Positions 18,785 to 29,245 of a stretch of DNA of 64,000 nucleotides are shown in pieces. Below the pieces are notes generated by a model, which was not told the DNA's origin, ran no database searches, and saw nothing but the letters and a program-made list of their open reading frames with translations. Position 1 is the stretch's first letter, and the number at the start of each line of letters is the position of its first letter. Origin of the DNA: Acidiphilium rubrum (GTDB lineage: Bacteria > Pseudomonadota > Alphaproteobacteria > Acetobacterales > Acetobacteraceae). The position numbers and the translations under genes were made by a program. The stretch covers positions 117,248-181,247 of the forward strand of contig NZ_FTNE01000001.1 of the NCBI RefSeq assembly GCF_900156265.1. The letters run 5' to 3'.

Positions 18785-20550
18785 CAATATCCAACCCGAA
18801 TCCACCTCGTCCGGGCGCGCACATGTCGGGCAATGGGCGCACGAAGTTCACGATCTGGGCACCCGGATGTGATACGATGGCGCTCGCGATCGAGGGCCGT
18901 GACGCGCTGGCGATGCAGCGGCATCCTGATGGACATTTTACTGTCGAAACGGATTGTTCGCCAGGCACAAAATATCACTTCGTAACCGATACAGGAATGA
19001 AGGTGGCCGATCCGGCGTCTCGCCTGCAGGCGCCTGATGTTCACGATGCCAGCGTCGTCGTGCCGCCCGATTCCTACCGCTGGACCCATCCAGATTGGCG
19101 CGGCAGGCCGTGGCACGAAACCATTGTGTACGAACTGCATCCCGGTGCCTGCGGCGGCTATGCCGGCATCGAAGCCATGCTGCCCGGCCTTGCCGCACTC
19201 GGCATCACCGCGGTCGAGTTGATGCCGATCGCCGATTTTCCCGGTCGCCACAACTGGGGCTACGACGGCGTGCTTCCCTATGCACCCGACACCGCCTATG
19301 GCACGCCGGATGATTTGAAACATTTGATCGACACCGCCCATGGTCTCGGCATCATGATGTTCCTCGATGTCGTCTATAATCATTTCGGTCCCGATGGAAA
19401 TTACCTGCACACCTACGCGCCGGAGTTTTTCCGCGATGACATCCACACGCCCTGGGGCAGCGCGATCGATTATCGGCGCGCACCGGTCCGGCGCTATTTC
19501 GTGGATAACGCCATCTATTGGTTGAATGAGTTCCGGTTCGATGGTCTGCGGTTCGATGCAGTGCATGCCATCCAGGACGACGGATTTCTTGCCGCCATGG
19601 CCAGCCAGATCCGCGCGGCCTGCGACTCCCAGCGCCACATTCATCTCGTGCTCGAGAACGACGACAACAATGCGGGTCTGCTGGCGCCGGGTGCGGTCTA
19701 TGATGCTCAGTGGGCGGATGACACCCACCATTGCCTGCACACCCTGCTGACCCATGACCAAGGCGGCTATTACGAAGATTATCACGATGCCGCCGCGCAA
19801 CTCGCGCGCTGCCTGCAATCGGGCTTCGCCTATCAGGGCGAGCCGTCGCCCCACCGCGACAATGCACCGCGCGGCACACCGAGTGCGCATCTCCCGCCGA
19901 CCGCCTTCGTCGCCTTTCTGCAAAATCACGACCAGATCGGCAACCGTGCGTTTGGCGAACGCCTGACCACGCTGGCCAACCCCGCCGCCCTGCGCGCGGC
20001 CGTGCTGCTCCTGCTGCTCTCGCCGCAAATCCCGCTGATCTTCATGGGTGAGGAATACGGCGATACCACCCCGTTCCTCTATTTCACCGATCACAACGCG
20101 CCCGACCTCGCCGAGGCCGTGCGCAAGGGGCGGCGGCAGGAATTCGCCAAGTTTGAAGCGTTTTCTTCCAAGGAGGCGCAACAACGCATTCCGGACCCGA
20201 ACGACGCGGCGACCTTTGCAGCCTCGGTGCCCACGTTCGACAGGGCTGATGCACCGGCGGCGGCATGGCTCGCTTTCTACCAGATGCTCCTCCGCCTGCG
20301 TCATACCGAAATCGTGCCGCGCATCCCGAACGCCCGTGCCGTGCGGGCGATCGCATTGGGGCAAACCGGGGTACGTGCGGTCTGGACCCTCGGCGATGGC
20401 GCAACCCTGACCATCGCGGTGAATTTCGGCGATCATGCGGTGGCCTGCACAGCAGGTGAGGGGCATGTTCTGGCATCCTCCCCGCCCGAAGCTCAATGCG
20501 ACAACCATCTGCCGCCGCATACCGCCATCGCCTGGCTCGCGACGCCATGA
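18781..20550 (+). CDS. treZ: Malto-oligosyltrehalose trehalohydrolase
   Basis: A 589-residue GH13_10 enzyme that splits the terminal trehalose from malto-oligosyltrehalose made by TreY. Recognisable parts are the short CBM48-like start, YELHPGACGGYAGI, ELMPIADFPGRHNWGYDGV (highly typical of TreZ), nucleophile Asp259 in GLRFDAVHAI, Glu292 in LVLENDDNNAG and FLQNHDQIGNRAFGERL. The ATG at 18781 forms an ATGA overlap with the glgX stop. An in-frame upstream codon at 18658 would put 41 extra residues inside glgX and is rejected. malQ follows with the same ATGA overlap. Confidence 0.95.
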   Translation: MTISNPNPPRPGAHMSGNGRTKFTIWAPGCDTMALAIEGRDALAMQRHPDGHFTVETDCSPGTKYHFVTDTGMKVADPASRLQAPDVHDASVVVPPDSYRWTHPDWRGRPWHETIVYELHPGACGGYAGIEAMLPGLAALGITAVELMPIADFPGRHNWGYDGVLPYAPDTAYGTPDDLKHLIDTAHGLGIMMFLDVVYNHFGPDGNYLHTYAPEFFRDDIHTPWGSAIDYRRAPVRRYFVDNAIYWLNEFRFDGLRFDAVHAIQDDGFLAAMASQIRAACDSQRHIHLVLENDDNNAGLLAPGAVYDAQWADDTHHCLHTLLTHDQGGYYEDYHDAAAQLARCLQSGFAYQGEPSPHRDNAPRGTPSAHLPPTAFVAFLQNHDQIGNRAFGERLTTLANPAALRAAVLLLLLSPQIPLIFMGEEYGDTTPFLYFTDHNAPDLAEAVRKGRRQEFAKFEAFSSKEAQQRIPDPNDAATFAASVPTFDRADAPAAAWLAFYQMLLRLRHTEIVPRIPNARAVRAIALGQTGVRAVWTLGDGATLTIAVNFGDHAVACTAGEGHVLASSPPEAQCDNHLPPHTAIAWLATP

Positions 20551-22538
20551 GCGATGATGCCCTCTACGAACTCGCCGACCGTGCCGGATTGTCCCGCGTC
20601 TGGCATGATGTGTTCGGCACCGCGCACGATGTGTCCCCCACCAGCCTGCGCGGACTGCTCGCCGCGTTCGAACTCGATGCGGGTTCGGAGTCAGCCTGCC
20701 ACGACAGCATCGCCCTGCTCGATGCCGAAGCGCGCCTGCCGCCGCGCCTGTTGACGGCAACGGTCGATTCCGAAATCACCCTGAACCATCCTGGCGGTGC
20801 GGCGCGCATCCTGCTTGAAGATGGCACCAGCTACGACACCAGGCTGGAGGATGTCGGCAACGGCTATGCCCGGCTGCCCGGTCTGGCGACACCCGGCTAT
20901 CATCAGATCCACCTCGGGGATGCGATGATCGATCTGGCGATCGCGCCGCATCGCGCGTTCACCATCGAGGATGCGCTGGCCCGCCACGGCCGCGCCGGCA
21001 AGGCATGGGGCCTCGCGGTGCAGGTCTACAGCCTGCCGCGCGAGAACGACGGTGGCATCGGCGATTTCGGTGCCCTCGCCACGCTGGCCGCCAATGCCGG
21101 TGCGCGCGGCGCCGATGCCGTGGCGATCAGCCCGGTTCATGCCCTCTATGCGAGCGAACCGGGTCACTATGGTCCCTACGGCCCCTCCAGCCGCATCGCG
21201 CTCAATCCGGTGTATGCGGCGATCGACTGCGCCGCCGCCGCCCCATCGCCCGATGGCCTGATCGACTGGCGGACCGCCACGCCGCTCCGCTATCAGGCGC
21301 TCCGGCGTGATTTCGCCCTGCACCGAGACGATCCGGCATTCAAGCAATTCCAGGCCGAAACCTCGCCCGCGATCCAACTCCACGCCTTGTTCGAGGCGCT
21401 GGTGACGCATCAACTCAGCGTCGGCGCCGGGCGCGACTGGCGGTCCTGGCCGGACGCGCTGCGCGATCCGCACAGCAGCGCGGTCGCCGCACTGGCCGCG
21501 GCCAATCAGGACGAGTGCGCGTTTCACCTCTATGCCCAGTTCCGCGCGCTCGGCAGTTTGCAGGCCGCCCAGCGCGCCGCCATCGATGCCGGCATGGCGG
21601 TCGGCCTGATCGCGGATTTGGCGGTCGGCGCCGATCCCGCCGGCAGCGATGCCTGGAGCCGCCCGGCCGAGGTGCTGCGCGGCGCTTCGGTCGGCGCGCC
21701 GCCCGATGAATTCAACCGGCGCGGCCAGAACTGGGGCCTCACCGCATTTTCGCCGCGCGGCCTGCGCCAGAGCGGGTTTTCAGCGCTCCGCGACATGCTC
21801 TCCACCGCGCTGCACGCCACCGGCGGGGTTCGCATCGATCATGCCATGGGCCTGTCGCGCCTCTGGGTCATCCCCGAAGGCGGCGAGGCCAAGGATGGCT
21901 GCTATCTGCGCTACCCGTTCGAGGATATGCGCCGGCTGGTGATGCTGGAATCGCAGCGCCACCACGGCATCGTGGTCGCGGAAGATCTCGGTACGGTGCC
22001 GGGCGGCTTTCGCGAATCGCTGGCGGCCAGCGGCATTACTGGCATGAGCATCCTGTGGTTCGAGCGCGATGGCGATCGTTTCGTGCCGCCGGCGCACTGG
22101 CGCGCCGAGACCACGGCGTTGACGACCACGCATGATCTGCCGACCGTCGCGGGTTGGTGGCGCGGCACCGATATTGCGTGGCGCGAGCGCCTCGGCATCG
22201 CCGGTGAAAATCACGACAAGCGCGCCCATGATCGGCATTGCCTGTGGGATGCGTGCGTTGCATCCGGTGCGGGACAGGGCGACATGCCGGCGCCCGACGA
22301 TGGCGACCGTATTGCCGATGTCCTCGCCATCCATGTCGGCACCGCATCGTCGGCTCTGGCGATCCTGCCGATCGAGGATGCGCTGGCCTTACCCGAGCAG
22401 CCCAATATTCCAGGTACGATCGATGAACATCCCAACTGGCGCCGCCGGTTGCCCGCCCCCGCGGCAACCCTGCTCGATGCCCCGCGCGTTGCCGCCCGGC
22501 TCGATGGTCTCGACCGGACCCGCAAGGCGCGCGGCTGA
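20547..22538 (+). CDS. malQ: 4-alpha-glucanotransferase
   Basis: A 663-residue GH77 amylomaltase. After an N-terminal region typical of the long bacterial MalQ form comes WGLAVQVYSLPRENDGGIGD, nucleophile Asp431 in GGVRIDHAMGLSRLW, acid/base Glu479 in VVAEDLGTVP, and TTHDLPTVAGWW. It disproportionates malto-oligosaccharides, lengthening short chains so they can serve TreY. The ATGA overlap with treZ fixes the start. Its place between treZ and treY suggests production in step with the TreYZ branch. Confidence 0.93.
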   Translation: MSDDALYELADRAGLSRVWHDVFGTAHDVSPTSLRGLLAAFELDAGSESACHDSIALLDAEARLPPRLLTATVDSEITLNHPGGAARILLEDGTSYDTRLEDVGNGYARLPGLATPGYHQIHLGDAMIDLAIAPHRAFTIEDALARHGRAGKAWGLAVQVYSLPRENDGGIGDFGALATLAANAGARGADAVAISPVHALYASEPGHYGPYGPSSRIALNPVYAAIDCAAAAPSPDGLIDWRTATPLRYQALRRDFALHRDDPAFKQFQAETSPAIQLHALFEALVTHQLSVGAGRDWRSWPDALRDPHSSAVAALAAANQDECAFHLYAQFRALGSLQAAQRAAIDAGMAVGLIADLAVGADPAGSDAWSRPAEVLRGASVGAPPDEFNRRGQNWGLTAFSPRGLRQSGFSALRDMLSTALHATGGVRIDHAMGLSRLWVIPEGGEAKDGCYLRYPFEDMRRLVMLESQRHHGIVVAEDLGTVPGGFRESLAASGITGMSILWFERDGDRFVPPAHWRAETTALTTTHDLPTVAGWWRGTDIAWRERLGIAGENHDKRAHDRHCLWDACVASGAGQGDMPAPDDGDRIADVLAIHVGTASSALAILPIEDALALPEQPNIPGTIDEHPNWRRRLPAPAATLLDAPRVAARLDGLDRTRKARG

Positions 22539-22541
22539 ACC

Positions 22542-25319
22542 ATGACCCATTCCACAATTCCGCGTGCAACGATTCGCCTGCAATTCCACAAGGGCTTCAC
22601 GCTCGATGACGGTGCGGCCGTCATTCCCTATGCCGCCGCGCTGGGAATGAGCCATCTATATGCCTCGCCGATCCTGAAGGCGCGGCCCGGCTCGACCCAT
22701 GGCTACGACATCGTCGATCATAACGCGATCAACCCCGAACTCGGGGGCGAAGCCGCGCTCGAGCGGCTGTCAGCGGTGTTGCGCGACCACGGCATGGGCC
22801 TGATCCTCGATATCGTGCCCAACCACATGGGCGTCGGCGGCAGCGACAATCAATGGTGGATGGATGTACTGGAATGGGGCCGCGCCAGCCGCTACGCCGA
22901 TGCGTTCGACATCGACTGGACCCCGCCCGACCGCGCGCTGCACGGCAAGATCATGGCGCCGTTCCTGGGCGAATCCTATGGCGCCGCCTTGCAATCGGGC
23001 GATCTGCGCTTGTCCGCCGATGCGAAGGCTGGGCGGATTTCTGTCGTCTATCACGAGCACGAATTTCCGCTTTCGCCAGCCGGCATGGCAATCGTGCTGA
23101 AGGCAGCGCCGCGCCGCTTCGCCGATGCCATCGCACATTTCACCGGTGCCGCCGATCTGATCGACCGTCCGGACATCGCCCGCCCGCTGGCCGAAACCGC
23201 CCGCGCCCGCCTGATCGCGGCGCTGGCAACGCCGCACGGCGCAGCCGGCCTGGTCACCGTGCTGGCCCGCTACGAGCCGACCACGCCGGATGGCATCCGC
23301 CGTCTGCACGAATTGCTCGAAACCCAGAATTATCGCCTCGCCTACTGGCGCGCCGCCGCGGATGAAATCAACTGGCGCCGGTTTTTCGACATCAACACCC
23401 TGGCCGGCATCCGCGCCGAAATACCCTGGGTGTTCGACCAGAGTCACAAGCTCATCCTCGATCTTTACGCACGCGGCGTGATCGATGGCGTGCGCGTCGA
23501 TCACGTCGATGGGCTGGCCGACCCCCGCGCCTATTGCCGCAAGCTACGCCGCGCACTGACCGCCGCGGGCAAGTCGCGCCCGTCCAGCGCGGCGGCGGGG
23601 CCACCCTATATCATCGTCGAAAAAATCCTGGCGCCGCACGAACGCCTGCGCGCCGACTGGCTGACCGATGGCACCACGGGCTACGATTTCATGAACGAGG
23701 TCGCAGCCGTGCTGCACGACCCTGATGGTGGCGAACCGCTCGCCGCACTCTGGCACACACTCACGGGCCGCAGCGCGGAGTTCGACCCCGAGGAACGCGA
23801 CGCCCGCCGCCAGGTGCTCCGCGACAATCTCACCAGTGAATGGAACGGCACAGCCGCCCTGCTGCATCGCCTCGCCGGTGCAGATTTGGCGACGCGGGAT
23901 ATTTCCCTCACCGCCCTGCGCCGCGCCCTTGCCGAATTGCTGGTCCATTTTCCGATCTATCGCATTTACGCCGGTGCCGGCGGCAGCACGAGTACCGATG
24001 AGCAGACGATGGACTGGGCGCTGGCGCGCGCCCGGCGCAGCTTTCGCGTCGCCGACCGCGGCCTGCTGAACCAGATCCGCCATTGGCTCGCCGATCGGCC
24101 GCTGGCGCGCGAACCGCTGGAAACCCGCGCCCTGCACCGCCGGGCGATGGTCCGGTTTCAGCAATTATCCGCCCCCGTCGCCGCAAAATCGGTCGAGGAT
24201 ACCGCCTTTTACCGCTATGGCCGGCTGATTTCGCGCAACGAGGTCGGCAGCACGCCGGCGCAATTCGCCCTCACGCCGGGTGCCTTCCACGCCGCCCAGC
24301 AGCAGCGCGCCGCAACCCTGCCGCACGCCATGCTGGCTACCGCGACGCATGACCACAAGCGCGGCGAGGACACCCGCATCCGCCTCGCGGTGCTGTCGGA
24401 AATCCCCGATGAATGGCAGGCCGCCCTGGCGCGCTGGATGCGCCTGAACAGCGGCTTGACGCGGGATCTCGATGCCGGCCGCGCACCCAGCGAGGCCGAC
24501 GAGATCATGCTGTATCAGACCCTGATCGCCGCCTGGCCGCTCGGTGCCGCACCCGATGGCAGCGGCGATTTCCGTGATCGTGTCTGGGGCTGGTGGGAAA
24601 AATCGATCCGCGAGGCGAAGCTCCGCTCCGAATGGGCCGCACCCGATGAAGCCTATGAGGATGCCTGCCGCCAGTTTCTCGATGGCGTGTTCGATACCAG
24701 CCGCGCCACCGCCACCTTGGGCGAAATCGCCGCCTTCGCGCGCCGCATCGGCCCGGCCGGCGCGCTCAACGGGCTTGCTCAGACGGTTCTGAAATTCACC
24801 GTCCCCGGCGTGCCTGATCTTTATCAAGGCACCGAATTCTGGGACCAGAGTCTGGTCGATCCCGACAATCGCCGGCCGGTCGATTTCCCCGCCCGTGTCG
24901 CCGCGTTGTCCGCCAACCGGATGCCATCGCTCGATTCCTGGGAAAACGGCGACGTCAAACAGCGCGTGATCGCGCGCCTGCTGTCATGCCGCGCCGAACA
25001 CCCATCGCTGTTCGCCGAAGCCGGCTATACGGCGCTCGACCTCACCGGCACCCATGCGGCACATGGCCTTGCCTTCGCGCGCACCCATGGCACGCGCACC
25101 CTGATCGTTGCCGTTTCACGTCTCGCGGCACCCTTGCTCGATGGCGTGCCACAACCGCTGATCCCTCCAGCCGACTGGGGCGATACCGCCCTCGATCCGG
25201 CGGCACTGCCCGGCCCCTGGCGCGATGTTCTGACCGGCCAGATGCTGGATGCAACCGGCGGCATAATCCCGCTCAGCACCATATTCGCCACCCTGCCGGT
25301 CGCGGTTCTGATCGCCTGA
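22542..25319 (+). CDS. treY: Malto-oligosyltrehalose synthase
   Basis: A 925-residue GH13_26 enzyme that turns the reducing end of a malto-oligosaccharide into trehalose by intramolecular transglycosylation. Diagnostic parts are ATIRLQFHKGFTLDDGAAVIPY at the start, SHLYASPILKARPGSTHGYD, nucleophile Asp320 in GVRVDHVDGL, Glu360 in IIVEKIL, KSVEDTAFYRY and PGVPDLYQGTEFW. It begins 3 bases after malQ and is the last gene of the operon. dnaE follows 27 bases later, with no terminator visible between them. With GlgX and TreZ it forms the glucan-to-trehalose direction of the pathway. Confidence 0.95.
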   Translation: MTHSTIPRATIRLQFHKGFTLDDGAAVIPYAAALGMSHLYASPILKARPGSTHGYDIVDHNAINPELGGEAALERLSAVLRDHGMGLILDIVPNHMGVGGSDNQWWMDVLEWGRASRYADAFDIDWTPPDRALHGKIMAPFLGESYGAALQSGDLRLSADAKAGRISVVYHEHEFPLSPAGMAIVLKAAPRRFADAIAHFTGAADLIDRPDIARPLAETARARLIAALATPHGAAGLVTVLARYEPTTPDGIRRLHELLETQNYRLAYWRAAADEINWRRFFDINTLAGIRAEIPWVFDQSHKLILDLYARGVIDGVRVDHVDGLADPRAYCRKLRRALTAAGKSRPSSAAAGPPYIIVEKILAPHERLRADWLTDGTTGYDFMNEVAAVLHDPDGGEPLAALWHTLTGRSAEFDPEERDARRQVLRDNLTSEWNGTAALLHRLAGADLATRDISLTALRRALAELLVHFPIYRIYAGAGGSTSTDEQTMDWALARARRSFRVADRGLLNQIRHWLADRPLAREPLETRALHRRAMVRFQQLSAPVAAKSVEDTAFYRYGRLISRNEVGSTPAQFALTPGAFHAAQQQRAATLPHAMLATATHDHKRGEDTRIRLAVLSEIPDEWQAALARWMRLNSGLTRDLDAGRAPSEADEIMLYQTLIAAWPLGAAPDGSGDFRDRVWGWWEKSIREAKLRSEWAAPDEAYEDACRQFLDGVFDTSRATATLGEIAAFARRIGPAGALNGLAQTVLKFTVPGVPDLYQGTEFWDQSLVDPDNRRPVDFPARVAALSANRMPSLDSWENGDVKQRVIARLLSCRAEHPSLFAEAGYTALDLTGTHAAHGLAFARTHGTRTLIVAVSRLAAPLLDGVPQPLIPPADWGDTALDPAALPGPWRDVLTGQMLDATGGIIPLSTIFATLPVAVLIA

Positions 25320-25346
25320 ACCCCCGAATCGTGCTACCTTGCTGCC

Positions 25347-28300
25347 ATGCCGCATGCCGATTTCGTCCATCTTCGCGTCCACTCCGCCTATTCCCTGTCC
25401 GAAGGCGCGATCAAACCCGATAAAATCGCAGCCCTTGCGCAGGATCAGGCGATGCCGGCGGTCGCCATCACCGATACGTCCAATCTGTTCGGCGCGATCG
25501 AGTTCTCCCAGGCCTGCATGGCGAAATCCGTGCAGCCGATCATCGGCTGCCAACTCTCGCTCACCCGGGCGGACCAGCCGCGCCTGACGCCGGACCCGTT
25601 GGTCCTGCTCGCCAAGGATGCCGCCGGCTTCGCCAATCTTTCCAAACTCTCTTCCGCCAGCTTCCTCGAATCCGAAACCGGCAACCGCCCGCAGATCAGC
25701 CTCGATACACTGCGCCGCCATCATGAAGGGCTGATCCTGCTCACCGGCGGCCGGTTCGGCCCGCTCGGCCGCATGCTCGGCGAGGGTCAGCGCGCCGAGG
25801 CGGAAACCCTGCTGTCCACCCTTGCCGAAACCTTCGGCGACCGCATCGCGATCGAACTCGAGCGCCACGGCCTGCCGACCGAACGCGCGATCGAGCCCGG
25901 CCTGATCGCCATGGCCGATGCGGCGGGCCTGCCGCTCGTCGCCACCAACGAATGTTTCTTCGCCCGGCAGGACATGCACGAAGCGCATGATGCGCTGCTC
26001 TGCATCGCCGAAGGCCGCCTGCTGTCCGAAGCCGAGCGCCGCCGCGTTACCACCGAGCATTGGTTCAAACCCGCCAAAACCATGCGAACCCTGTTCGCCG
26101 ATCTGCCGGATGCCTGCGACAACACCATCCACATCGCGCGCCGCTGCGCCATCGCCGCGCCCACGCGCAAACCGCTGCTGCCGATCTGCCCGAAAGTCCG
26201 CCCCGGCAGCACCGAGGCCGAAACCCTGCGCGCGATGGCGCGTGAAGGCCTGGCCGCCCGTCTCGCAGCAATCCGTGCCGATGCCGCGACCACCGCGCGC
26301 TATGGCGAACGCCTCGAATTCGAGCTCAACGTGATCGAACAGATGGGCTTTCCCGGCTATTTCCTGATCGTGGCGGATTTCATCCAATGGGCGAAATCCC
26401 AGGGCATTCCGGTCGGGCCGGGCCGCGGTTCGGGTGCGGGTTCGCTCGCCGCCTATTGCCTGCTGATCACCGATATCGACCCGATCCCGTTCAATTTGCT
26501 GTTCGAGCGCTTCCTCAACCCCGAACGTATCTCGATGCCGGATTTCGACATCGATTTCTGCCAGGAACGCCGCGACGAAGTGATCGACTACGTCAAACGC
26601 GAATACGGTGCCGACCGCGTCGCCCAGATCATCACCTTCGGCAAGCTGCAGGCCCGCGCTGCGGTGCGTGATGTCGGGCGCGTGCTCGGCATGCCCTACG
26701 GCCAGGTCAACAAGGTTGCCGAAGCCACGCCGAACAATCCAGCGAAGCCGATCCCGCTCGCCGAGGCGATCGAATCCGAACCCCGCCTGCGCGAGATGCG
26801 CGACACCGACGATTCCATCCGCCGCCTGCTGGAAATCGCTTTGCAGGTCGAAGGCCTGTATCGCCACGCCAGCACCCATGCGGCCGGCGTGGTGATCGGT
26901 GACCGGCCGCTGGCCGAACTGGTGCCGCTCTACCGCGACCCCCGCGCGGATATGCTGATTACCCAGTATTCGATGAAATATGTCGAGAGCGCAGGCCTCG
27001 TGAAGTTCGACTTTCTGGGCCTGACGACCCTCACGATTCTCGACCGGGCATTGAAGTTTCTGCGGGGCCTCGGCACCAATATCGATCTCGCAACCCTCCC
27101 GCTCGATGACGTCAAAACCTATGAAATGCTGTCCCGGGCCGAGGCGGGTGGCGTGTTCCAGTTCGAAACCCAGGGGTTTCGCGACGTGCTCAAACAGATG
27201 CGCCCGGATCGGTTCGAGGATCTGATCGCCGCCGTCGCGCTGAACCGGCCAGGGCCGATGGCGAACATTCCGGCCTATTGTGCCAGCAAGCACGGGCAGG
27301 CGTGGGACTCACCGCATCCGGTGATCTTGGAAATCCTGAGCGAGACCTACGGCGTTATCGTCTATCAGGAACAGGTCATGCAGATCGCCCAACGCATGGC
27401 CGGCTACAGCCTCGCCGCCGCCGATTCGCTGCGCCGTGCGATGGGCAAGAAAATCCGCTCGGAGATGGAACAGCATCGCGCCACCTTCATCGAAGGCGCC
27501 AAGGCCAAAGGCGTCGATGAGCCGAAAGCCATCGAAGTCTTCGATCTGATGGCCAAGTTTGCCGATTATGGCTTCAACAAATCGCACGCCGCCGCCTACG
27601 CCCTGGTGTCCTACCAAACCGCCTGGCTGCGCGCCAACCACCCCGCCGCGTTCATCGCCGCCTGCATGTCGCTCTCGCACACCAACCATGAAAAACTCGC
27701 GGCCCTGAAACAGGACGCCGTGCGCCTCGCCATCCCAGTGCTGCCGCCCGATATCAATAAATCCGCCGCCGATTTCACGGTCGAACGTCAGTCGGATGGC
27801 ACGCTGGCCATCCGCTATGCGCTTGCCGCCATCAAGCGGGTCGGCGAGGGTGCGATGAACGATGTCGCCCGCATCCGCGCCGATCGCCCGTTCACCGACC
27901 TCGCGGATTTCGCCACCCGCGTCGAACCCAAATCGCTCAACAAGGCGCAGATCGAACAACTCGCCAAAGCCGGCGCGTTCGATCAGCTTGAGCCCAATCG
28001 CGCCCGCGTCATGGCCGGTGCCGAAACCCTGATCCGTCGGGCCCAGGCCGAAGCCGCCAATCGCCAGTCCGGCCAGATCAACCTGTTCGGCACCAGTGCT
28101 GCGCCCGAACCCCTGCACCTGCCCGACACGCCCGATTGGCCCGGTTTCGAACGCCTCGGCTTCGAAGCCGAAGCGATCGGCTTTCACCTCACCGCCCATC
28201 CGCTCGATTCCTACGCTGGGGTGCTCAAACGCCTCGGCGTCATCCCCTCCAACCGGATCGAGGCAACCGGCCGCGCCGGCATCACCCGCGCCAAACTCGC

Positions 28301-28766
28301 CGGCGCCGTGGTCGGGCGCAAAGAGCGCCCCACCCGCAGCGGCACGCGCATGGCCTGGGTCATGCTGTCCGATCAGGCCGGCGGCTTCGAGGTCACTTTC
28401 TTCTCGGAAATCCTGGCCACCGCACGCGAATTGCTCACCGAAGGCACCATGCTGCTCGTCACCGTCGAACTGCGGATGGACGGCGAAAGCCTGCGCATCA
28501 CCGCGCTCGATGCCGAACCGCTCGACCGCGCCGCCGCGAACGCGGGCTCGGGCATCCGCATCGTGGTCGAACGCATCGAAGCCGTCGCCTCGCTGCGCGC
28601 CCTGCTCGACCGCGAAGGCCGTGGCAAAGGCCGGGTCCTGGTCTCGCCCCGGCTCGGTTCCAACGCCCGGCTCGATATCGCGCTGCCCGGCGGCTTCAAC
28701 GTCTCGCCCCGCCTCGCCCAGGCGGTGAAAATGATCCACGGCGTCGCCGAAGTCGCCGAACTCTAA
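25347..28766 (+). CDS. dnaE: DNA polymerase III subunit alpha
   Basis: A replicative C-family polymerase of 1139 residues, the size of DnaE1 and unlike the shorter DnaE2. It has an N-terminal PHP domain (HLRVHSAYSLSEGA), the palm motif GPGRGSGAGSLAAYCL, catalytic aspartates Asp399 and Asp401 in PDFDIDF, a GFNKSHAAAYALVSYQTAW fingers segment, and a C-terminal OB-fold. QINLF at about 910-914 matches the internal beta-clamp-binding motif. It is the catalytic core of the replisome. The PHP start has HSAYS, with Ala where metal-dependent PHP domains often have other residues, so exonuclease activity of that domain is doubtful. The gene begins 27 bases after treY, and arfB follows. Confidence 0.95.
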   Translation: MPHADFVHLRVHSAYSLSEGAIKPDKIAALAQDQAMPAVAITDTSNLFGAIEFSQACMAKSVQPIIGCQLSLTRADQPRLTPDPLVLLAKDAAGFANLSKLSSASFLESETGNRPQISLDTLRRHHEGLILLTGGRFGPLGRMLGEGQRAEAETLLSTLAETFGDRIAIELERHGLPTERAIEPGLIAMADAAGLPLVATNECFFARQDMHEAHDALLCIAEGRLLSEAERRRVTTEHWFKPAKTMRTLFADLPDACDNTIHIARRCAIAAPTRKPLLPICPKVRPGSTEAETLRAMAREGLAARLAAIRADAATTARYGERLEFELNVIEQMGFPGYFLIVADFIQWAKSQGIPVGPGRGSGAGSLAAYCLLITDIDPIPFNLLFERFLNPERISMPDFDIDFCQERRDEVIDYVKREYGADRVAQIITFGKLQARAAVRDVGRVLGMPYGQVNKVAEATPNNPAKPIPLAEAIESEPRLREMRDTDDSIRRLLEIALQVEGLYRHASTHAAGVVIGDRPLAELVPLYRDPRADMLITQYSMKYVESAGLVKFDFLGLTTLTILDRALKFLRGLGTNIDLATLPLDDVKTYEMLSRAEAGGVFQFETQGFRDVLKQMRPDRFEDLIAAVALNRPGPMANIPAYCASKHGQAWDSPHPVILEILSETYGVIVYQEQVMQIAQRMAGYSLAAADSLRRAMGKKIRSEMEQHRATFIEGAKAKGVDEPKAIEVFDLMAKFADYGFNKSHAAAYALVSYQTAWLRANHPAAFIAACMSLSHTNHEKLAALKQDAVRLAIPVLPPDINKSAADFTVERQSDGTLAIRYALAAIKRVGEGAMNDVARIRADRPFTDLADFATRVEPKSLNKAQIEQLAKAGAFDQLEPNRARVMAGAETLIRRAQAEAANRQSGQINLFGTSAAPEPLHLPDTPDWPGFERLGFEAEAIGFHLTAHPLDSYAGVLKRLGVIPSNRIEATGRAGITRAKLAGAVVGRKERPTRSGTRMAWVMLSDQAGGFEVTFFSEILATARELLTEGTMLLVTVELRMDGESLRITALDAEPLDRAAANAGSGIRIVVERIEAVASLRALLDREGRGKGRVLVSPRLGSNARLDIALPGGFNVSPRLAQAVKMIHGVAEVAEL

Positions 28767-28795
28767 CCGCCCGCGTCCCTGGAAATTCCGCCGCC

Positions 28796-29218
28796 ATGCC
28801 GATCATCGTAACGCCGCGCATCACGATCGAGGATTCGGAATTATCCGAGATCTTCACGACATCCTCCGGCCCCGGCGGTCAGAACGTCAACAAGGTGGCA
28901 ACCGCCGTGCGCCTGCGGTTCGATGCGCTGAACTCACCCGGGCTCAGCGACGATATCAAAGCGCGCCTGCGCAGCATCGCCGGCCGCCGCATGAGCAAGG
29001 ACGGCGTCATCCAGATCATCGCGCAACGCTTCGCCTCGCAGGAGCGCAACCGTGACGATGCCCGTGACCGCCTGCTCGCACTGATCAGAGACGCCGCGGT
29101 CCGCCCGGCCGCCCGCGTGCCGACCCGCGTATCGAAAAGCCAGAAGGCCAAGCGCCTCGACAACAAAACGCATCGCGCCCGTACCAAAACCCTGCGCGGC
29201 ACAATCCCCGACGATTGA
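28796..29218 (+). CDS. arfB: Alternative ribosome-rescue peptidyl-tRNA hydrolase ArfB (YaeJ)
   Basis: A 140-residue protein with a catalytic GGQ at 27-29 inside SSGPGGQNVNKVAT, the class I release-factor-like domain. It also has the long Lys/Arg-rich tail (SKSQKAKRLDNKTHRARTK) that inserts into the empty mRNA channel. ArfB frees ribosomes stalled on non-stop mRNAs by hydrolysing peptidyl-tRNA without needing a stop codon. The size fits ArfB and is far shorter than RF1/RF2. The start at 28796 is chosen because the frame upstream is an accidental extension inside dnaE. dnaE ends 29 bases before. Its 3' end faces pheT on the other strand. Confidence 0.93.
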   Translation: MPIIVTPRITIEDSELSEIFTTSSGPGGQNVNKVATAVRLRFDALNSPGLSDDIKARLRSIAGRRMSKDGVIQIIAQRFASQERNRDDARDRLLALIRDAAVRPAARVPTRVSKSQKAKRLDNKTHRARTKTLRGTIPDD

Positions 29219-29245
29219 TGGCGAACCGCGCTGCGCGATATCACC

